Origin: Lycium barbarum
Taxonomy: Eukaryota > Streptophyta > Magnoliopsida > Solanales > Solanaceae
DNA length: 64,000 nucleotides
Direction: 5' to 3'
Assembly (NCBI RefSeq): GCF_019175385.1
Contig: NC_083346.1
Location: 58,557,821 to 58,621,820, forward strand
Position 1 is the first letter of the stretch, and each line of letters starts with the position of its first letter. The notes under the pieces were generated by a model that was given only the letters and a program-made list of their open reading frames with translations, made no database searches and was not told where the DNA came from. This document shows, one piece after another, positions 58,326 through 64,000 of the stretch. Both the position numbers and the translations under genes were made by a program.

Positions 58326-58755
58326 TAGGTTCACCGGTCTCAAAAGTACAAGAGCAATGTCTAGTGGGTCTTGCGGAATGGTATGTAGATGTCCGTACCC
58401 ATCCTCGAGAGGCTAGAGGACATCAAGGAAATTTTATTTCTTTCACTCATGTCGTGCTACTTCGTTCAAATTGGTATCTATTTAATTCAAAAATTGGTAT
58501 CTAGTCAATCTCAATTGGTATCTGGTCATAGCATGTTGGGAGGTGTCGGATGAATTTCGGGTATTGGGTAGAAGTGAAAAACTTAGCGGAATTTTCTAGT
58601 CTTCTGGTGTCTCGCATCTGCGAGAGGTGCCTCGCACCTGTGCATGGTAGGTCGCAGGTGCGTCGTTGGTTGCAAGGCTAAAGGCCTATTCTGCGTGAAA
58701 AAGCCGAGGCCGCACCTGTGGATTTTTGGCCTCCCATTCTAATCGGTTCAAATCA
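58326..58755 (+). other. Element E leader, truncated
   Basis: 430 bp of leader with no gag. Contains a stem GATGTCC/GGACATC (58388-58424) whose loop holds CTCGAG, three PBS-like TTGGTATCT words (58471, 58494, 58515) and a GCACCTG word cluster (58615-58725). It breaks off where the minus-strand LTR begins. Confidence 0.6.
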
Positions 58756-60060
58756 ACACCGTTGCATAAGAAAATCCCGAAAAAGGAACCAGTCTAGCAT
58801 ATATTGATATGCTCGAATTAAATCTATTAAATGATGTAAAGTGGACGATTTCAAATATAGTAACCCAACAAGGTTGGGGTCGAATCCCATAGGTCATATG
58901 GTGTGAAAAGGTTACTAAAGTCTTATAGTACTTTCTTGTGGACTAGTTTTGTTTTTCGTTGAGTTTTTAGAAAATTTGTTGTTTATTAACTAATTGCTAA
59001 CTAATTGCTTTTGGTTGTAATAAATGGATAAAAGAAACCAAGGTTGAGTCCCTCTTTAGATAAAGTCTATGCAATGGTGATTGATCTTGATATACTTCTA
59101 ATGAATCGTTATATGAATGCACATAACCTCTAATATAATCCCTAATATTTTCCAATAGTTAAGGACTATTTCTCTTTATGATTTTCCCAAATATAAAAGA
59201 GTTTATATGAAGAACGGTTAATCTTGTGCAAAGTAAATTCCTCTTATCCCTAAGTGAATTTATCAAACGAGGGTTAACACCCCGAGTTCTTGTTATTTAT
59301 TCTTACATAACCCTACTCACTTTTTCAAGTTAAGCAAAGTTTATGGCTTTAATTAATGTTTGCAACCATCAATTATGAATGAAGAACAAAGAATAAATAA
59401 ATCCCAACAATCCATTAAGCATATATCAATCTCAATTACTAATCACATAACACTCATCCTAGGGTTCACAACCTTAGTAGATAAATTAGCTACTCATAAC
59501 GATTAATGAAGAACAAAGTAATTGATTAAAATAAGATGAAAGTAATTGTCTTCTTCTCTAAAAGCTCCAAAAATAATGAAGTATTTAATGCTCTAAGTCA
59601 AAAGACAAAGTCTGTCAACTCATAATAAATAAAACCCTACAAGGAACTATTTATAGGGACTCAAAAACATAAAATTACATAATAGTAAAAAGACCCCTGA
59701 CGGCCTTAATTACAGCCTGTATAATGAGATACGGATCATATACAGTTATACGGTTGAACTTCTTCAAATCTTCAGTGAATATTAATGATCATATTATACG
59801 GCTCGTATTTATTTATATAGTCCCTAATACTTGGCCATACTCCTTCATCTTAAAAATTTGACTTTCTGCCTTAGTTTATATTTGCTAAAATACGTATTGA
59901 AATACGGCCCGTACCACATGAGACGGTCCGTAAAAGTTGTCCGTATTTCACCATCTTCTTTCTTATTTGTGATCAAGATTACGGTCCGTATAAGATAATA
60001 CGGCCCGTAAACTTTAAACATCAGGGCTGAATTGTGCAATTTCATTGCTTTTGTCATTTA
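58756..60060 (-). repeat. LTR family F, minus strand
   Basis: Read on the minus strand: ACGGCCCGTA words (59700-60020), TATA CTATAAATAG (59648-59657), the block GGGGTGTTAACCCTCG, and GGGATTCGACCCCAACC at 58873-58889. The order is the same as in the LTR at 1-1078. Ends approximate. It may be the 3' LTR of an element whose internal part includes the ORF at 60345-61618. Confidence 0.6.
59700..60020 (-). repeat. ATACGGCCCGTAT word array upstream of TATA
   Basis: About eight copies of ACGGCCCGTA, ACGGTCCGTA, TACGGCTCGTA and half-words, which are near-palindromes, in 320 bp on the upstream side of the minus-strand TATA. Confidence 0.65.
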
Positions 60061-60344
60061 ACTGTTCAATTACCTACAAAACGACAAAAACAAATCAAAA
60101 CTACACATACTTGCTTAAAAACAAGTAAAACTTCTCGTAAAAAAGTATTGGATGTGCCACAATTTCACGATACATCATATATAAAAGCCCGACAAGGGCA
60201 TGAATCTAGTACAAGTCAAGCCAAAAACAAACATAAACTACACAACATCCAAATATAAAAGTCATCAAAGCAAAGCAGAATGAAAATAGTCTGAAGGACA
60301 TCATGAAGATTCAGACAAATAAGCAGTGAGAGCTCATCCCTGCT

Positions 60345-61618
60345 AAGCCGAGCTCTGGTTCCAATCTCTACCATCATTACCACCACCAGCATCATCATTA
60401 TAATCCCCGGTGTCGGTATCATCCTCTGACAAAAAATATTACACCTCGTTGTCATCTGCATCCTTGATCAGAAACCTCTTCTGCGGATTTCCCCACTTGA
60501 AGATTACCTTGATGCCCCTCGACATCTTCACCAGAGCTTACCTTTTTCCTTGTTGTTCTTCTTCTTCTCCTTGTAATGTTATCTCGAAGAGTGGCATGGG
60601 CAGTGGCTATAGTGACAGAATCTGAAAGCTTCTTGTAACACTTCTTTTGCTCCTTCTGTGCATCCAAATAATTTCGCATCTCTATCCTGGAAAAATGGTC
60701 AGGACTGGCCTTTGAGGGTCCACTAGGAAGTTGGGACATAAAGTCCCGGATGCTCTATACTTGAGAACCCAGTGCTCTGAAGGGTCTTTCTGGCTAGGAG
60801 GAGTCATCATCTATGTTTATCTATATCTTCCTCTTCTTACTCTACATGACACTGCCCTCTCCTGTGACCTGCAAGGGAGGAATGGTTTCTCCGGCAGCAC
60901 CCAGCGATCTATAAGAAGCTCAGGCACCCCAACATTCACTGAAATACCATAAGGTATGCAAGCAATCACCAGGGCAGGGGTTTATGTGCAATTTGCCATC
61001 AAGTATGCAAGCAATCATCAGGGCAGGGTTTTTTGTGTAGTCGGTCATGTTCCTGAAAGGAGATGTTCTGCTAGCAATGATGTACTGCTACATTTTTGCC
61101 TCAGCTGTAAAGTTGGCAGACTTGATTCCTCTCTTTTTGTTATCCCTTGAAACTTCCTAGCTAGCAGTACACAATTTAGACACCAACCAATCCCCAGAAC
61201 AAGTATCCTTCGCCTGCATCGGCTCAAGTGCATTATTAGGAAGGTTGTAGAAAACATTTATATCTTTGGCCCCAAATTTCACTATCTTGTTCTGTATGAT
61301 AAACTTTGAATTTTCAAACCTTGTATAGTTCAAGTTCTAAGAAAACTCCCTCACACACTCCTCATTTGCCCTACATGGGGAGGCAATGAAGCATGTCCCA
61401 CGGGTGGCCTCTAGACAACCATTAAAGTCCGAAAGAAGTTTGGGTACCCAGTCCATGACAATCCCCTTTTCTGGTAGGATCTTCTTGGTGAGTTGATTAT
61501 CATAGTACCGGCGATGGAAATCATCAACATGAACCTAAAAGTGTCGTATTGCCCCTCCGTGGCCTCTTCTGCAACTTCCTCACCTTGTACCACATTTTTA
61601 TTCACGTTCGGGTCCATT
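60345..61618 (-). pseudogene. Broken ORF resembling the 'putative plant transposon protein' domain
   Basis: Start MDPNVNKNVVQGEEVAEEA at 61618. After a frameshift: VHVDDFHRRYYDNQLTKKIL and PEKGIVMDWVPKLL (61450-61550), then ANEECVREFS, TRFENSKFIIQNKIVKF, YNLPNNALEPM. This is the pattern of a repeat-associated plant family often labelled putative plant transposon protein (I believe PF20167). Near the end: SQLPSGPSKASPDHFSRIEM, a basic RRRRRTTRKK patch, and an acidic tail EDDTDTGDYNDDAGGG. Several stops and frameshifts. Function unknown; association with the family F LTR is by position only. Confidence 0.55.
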
Positions 61619-62009
61619 TTTTTTACCACCCTAAGCACCTGAATTAACCAAAACAAACTTATTCCAACAACAGAATCATGTCAAGCATATTAAAATTCAT
61701 CAAATAAACTAAAGAAACTAGCAAAATATGACCACCAACCACCAAGTGCAAAGCTACTAGTTTGTGACAAACTGACCAGGCGTCGCACCTGCAGAAGAAG
61801 CACCGCTGATGCAAGGCCACTTCTGCTGAAATATTTCCGCACCTGCGATTGTACCCATCCCAGCAGTCACCGTACCTGAGTGAATTCTAGCCCTGAAGCG
61901 GGACCGCATATGTGAAAATTTCCTTACATGTGCAGAGTTCGTCACCATTCCCAAGAACCCAGAAACTGCTGGAGTTTCTCGATCTAATCTCAATTTGTAA
62001 CAAGGAAAT
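61619..62009 (-). other. Leader-like region before the broken ORF
   Basis: No gene seen. Minus strand has GCACCTGCG-type words (61785-61855) and a pyrimidine-rich stretch ending TTAATTCAG just before the ATG. The LTR at 62010 interrupts it. Confidence 0.4.
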
Positions 62010-64000
62010 TGTTATACCCCGTATATTTATACGTCGAGTTACTCGCAAGAGAATCGACTCAAGTTAAAGACGGGACCATTTTCGGATATGAAATAGGAAC
62101 CATTTATTTTCAATTTTAATTAGAACATAAATTGTTTATAAATTTTATTTAGTGTAGAAATATATTATTGGAGATTAGGAATTAATTAATTGTGATTATA
62201 TTACTAAGTAAGAATTAGGGATTAATTAAACTAATTAATCTTAATTATCTTGAGTGGGCCCCACCCGATTAAAAAAAATATAAGATGATGACTCACTATA
62301 GAGGAGCATGTGTAAATAGAATAGGCAGCATATATATGCATTGTTGGTGACTAATGTTGGTCATAAACTTCAATTGTGATTTCCAATTCAATGGAGAGAA
62401 AAGAATACATAGCCATGGCTGCCACTGTTGACGGCCAGCCATGGTTGAAGGGAAAAATGTTGTTGTTACTATTTGATTAAGTTCCAAGTGATTTGCAAGT
62501 TGTAGGAGGTTATAGCAACATTGGATTTTAAGTTGGAGAAGAAGAAATTGTAAAATTGGAGCAATTGAGCGTGGAAATTCCTCCGAGAAAAATTTGGTAA
62601 GATTTTCTTATTTTATGGTGTAATTATGTTAATGGTGTTGTAATGGAAGGATTAAAATTGAATTTAAGAAAATACATGAAATCGTTGTTATACGAAATTG
62701 TGGGTTGAAAAGGATTAAAAAGGGTTATTGGATTGTTATGGGTTGAATTGTGAGAATTTTGTATGTATATCTCTATTGGTTGTATTTCTGTGTTAACAGG
62801 AGAATAATTGGAAATTCGGGTTAGGCGAATATATAGGGGAAATGCTGCCCGATTTTCGTTAAGTCCTTAACTAATGAGAAACCCTAAAACGAGGAAGTAT
62901 GAGTTAAAGAATAAGTTCTATAAGCGATGAGCTGTGGAATTACGAACTAGAAAGTATAGTACTAACGATAGCGTTACTTTTATATTAAATAGGCTAAAGG
63001 GGCGACGAAGCGAACGGTTTGCGATTAATCGTTAACAGGTATGCAAAGCTGTCCCTTCTTTCTTTTGGCATGTCTTAGATGTAAGTGATGAATGATATGA
63101 ACTTTGGGGTAACTCTATTCATAAGTTCCGAATGTGATTCATGATTCTTATTCACTTCTTGATGCTAGAACTATTATGTGATTGGGTTTTCCCCTCGAGT
63201 CCTTTGTACGTTGGATAGTAGTTGATGCGTGAAAATATCTATTCTTAAAGGATTCTGTAATGATTAGTGTCCTTGACTTCTGTAAGCTATTTCACACTAT
63301 ATTGACATGTGTCTACGATTCCTAAGACTCTTTTGATATTATTTATGATGACATTCGGGGGATATTTGATATGATTGTCGCCATTGATACTCAGGTGTTA
63401 ATCCCTTCTTCTTATTCTGTTTGAGTCTCGATAATGTTTTAAATTGCATATGGTTGTTCACTACTCTGCTCGTGCATGCCTCAATATGTCTTTCACCGAG
63501 TCCCAGGCCGGGTATGTTATCGTGCACAGTTTCACTGTATTGTTCACCGAGTCCCTCACTAGAGGGCCGGGTACGGTATATATATGTATATGATGATATG
63601 ATGATATGATGATATGTTGATATGATGACATGTTATGGCGGCCAGGAGGGCATATGATGACTTTATTCACCGAGTCCCTCACTAGAGGGCCGGGTACGGT
63701 ATATATGTATATGATATATGATATTGACATGCATGATTTATGTTTTAAAGGCAAGCATTTTGGTATTCTGGTTATTGTACTCATTTTCTGTACTCCTTAT
63801 TTCAGTTATGATCCTGTTTACTGTATTTCATGCTTTACATGCTCTATACATATTCCGTACTGACCCCCTTTCTTCGAGGGGCTGCGTTTCATGCCCGCAG
63901 GTGCAGATACTCGCTTTGGTGATCCGCCGGCTTAGGACTCCCTTTTTGCTGTCTTGGAGAGCTCCGTTGTTCAGGAGTTTAGACTTTTGGTACAGATCTT
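62010..64000 (+). repeat. N-family LTR, plus strand, cut by window end
   Basis: Starts TGTTATACCCCG and follows the element N LTR (minus-strand reading from 8691 or 15162) throughout: GACTCAAGTTAAA, the AATTAATTAA block, CATGGCTGGC reversed, GGCTAGGCGAATATATAGGGG-like block, AACAGGTATGC donor-like site (63036), CCGAGTCCCTCACTAGAGGG units (63541, 63666) and CATGCCCGCAG ending 63900. The G-boxes are lost. More diverged than the two LTRs of element N are from each other. About 600 bp should lie beyond the window. Confidence 0.88.

Noticed and set aside
49892..58755. Host gene in the least repetitive-looking part of the window
   Set aside because: I looked for exon-like open stretches with splice signals and familiar motifs and found only LTRs, leaders and minisatellites.
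61757..61993. Minus-strand 78-codon frame before the transposon-protein-like ORF
   Set aside because: Consists mainly of GCACCTGCG-type words also seen in non-coding LTR leaders; probably not translated.

Overview
The window looks like plant nuclear DNA made almost entirely of nested, decayed LTR retrotransposons. I found no intact host gene, rRNA, tRNA gene or CRISPR. The gag and pol motifs, the very long LTRs (about 1.8-2.9 kb) and the primer-binding sites matching initiator tRNA-Met (TGGTATCAGAGC) point to Ty3/gypsy chromoviruses of the Tekay/Del type. Style of LTR words and gag N-terminus suggests an asterid, probably Solanaceae; that last step is inference.

Layout. 1-2661: fragments of three LTRs. 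2662-19960: element A (minus strand), with a truncated 3' LTR, broken gag-pol and an intact-length 5' LTR. Its RT domain is split by element N (6100-15162), a 9,063-bp non-coding LTR element with 2.6-kb LTRs and the 5-bp duplication ACTTA on both sides. 19961-33385: five LTRs of family B head to tail; four are separated by only 323 bp of internal DNA (PBS, leader, start of gag, PPT), and two units form an almost identical 2,836-bp tandem repeat. 33386-41415: element C (minus), truncated in RNase H and split by a 2,922-bp solo LTR with duplication CTGAG. 41422-49891: element D (plus), 5'-truncated, split near its C-terminus by a 1,844-bp solo LTR with duplication AGGAA, followed by its own 3' LTR. 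49892-54169: 3' end of a Ty1/copia (SIRE-like) element. 54170-58755: two more gypsy LTR fragments, one with PBS and leader. 58756-61618: LTR of a different family on the minus strand and a broken ORF resembling the 'putative plant transposon protein' domain. 62010-64000: another N-family LTR, plus strand, running off the window.

Beyond the nesting, the LTRs of at least nine groups share one layout read in the direction of transcription: a short-word array just upstream of TATA, a splice-donor-like GTATGT or GTAAGT about 0.2-0.7 kb downstream, a GGCC-centred minisatellite, a splice-acceptor-like CCCGCAG, the LTR end, the PBS, then a leader hairpin whose 8-nt loop carries the palindrome GTGCAC. 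The hairpin stem shows compensatory changes between elements A, N, B and C, and it resembles a retroviral dimer-initiation stem-loop. These two patterns, and the B tandem array turning into a satellite, are the most interesting signals here. All coding parts are dead, mostly through stops of the CAG-to-TAG kind expected from deamination of methylated cytosine.
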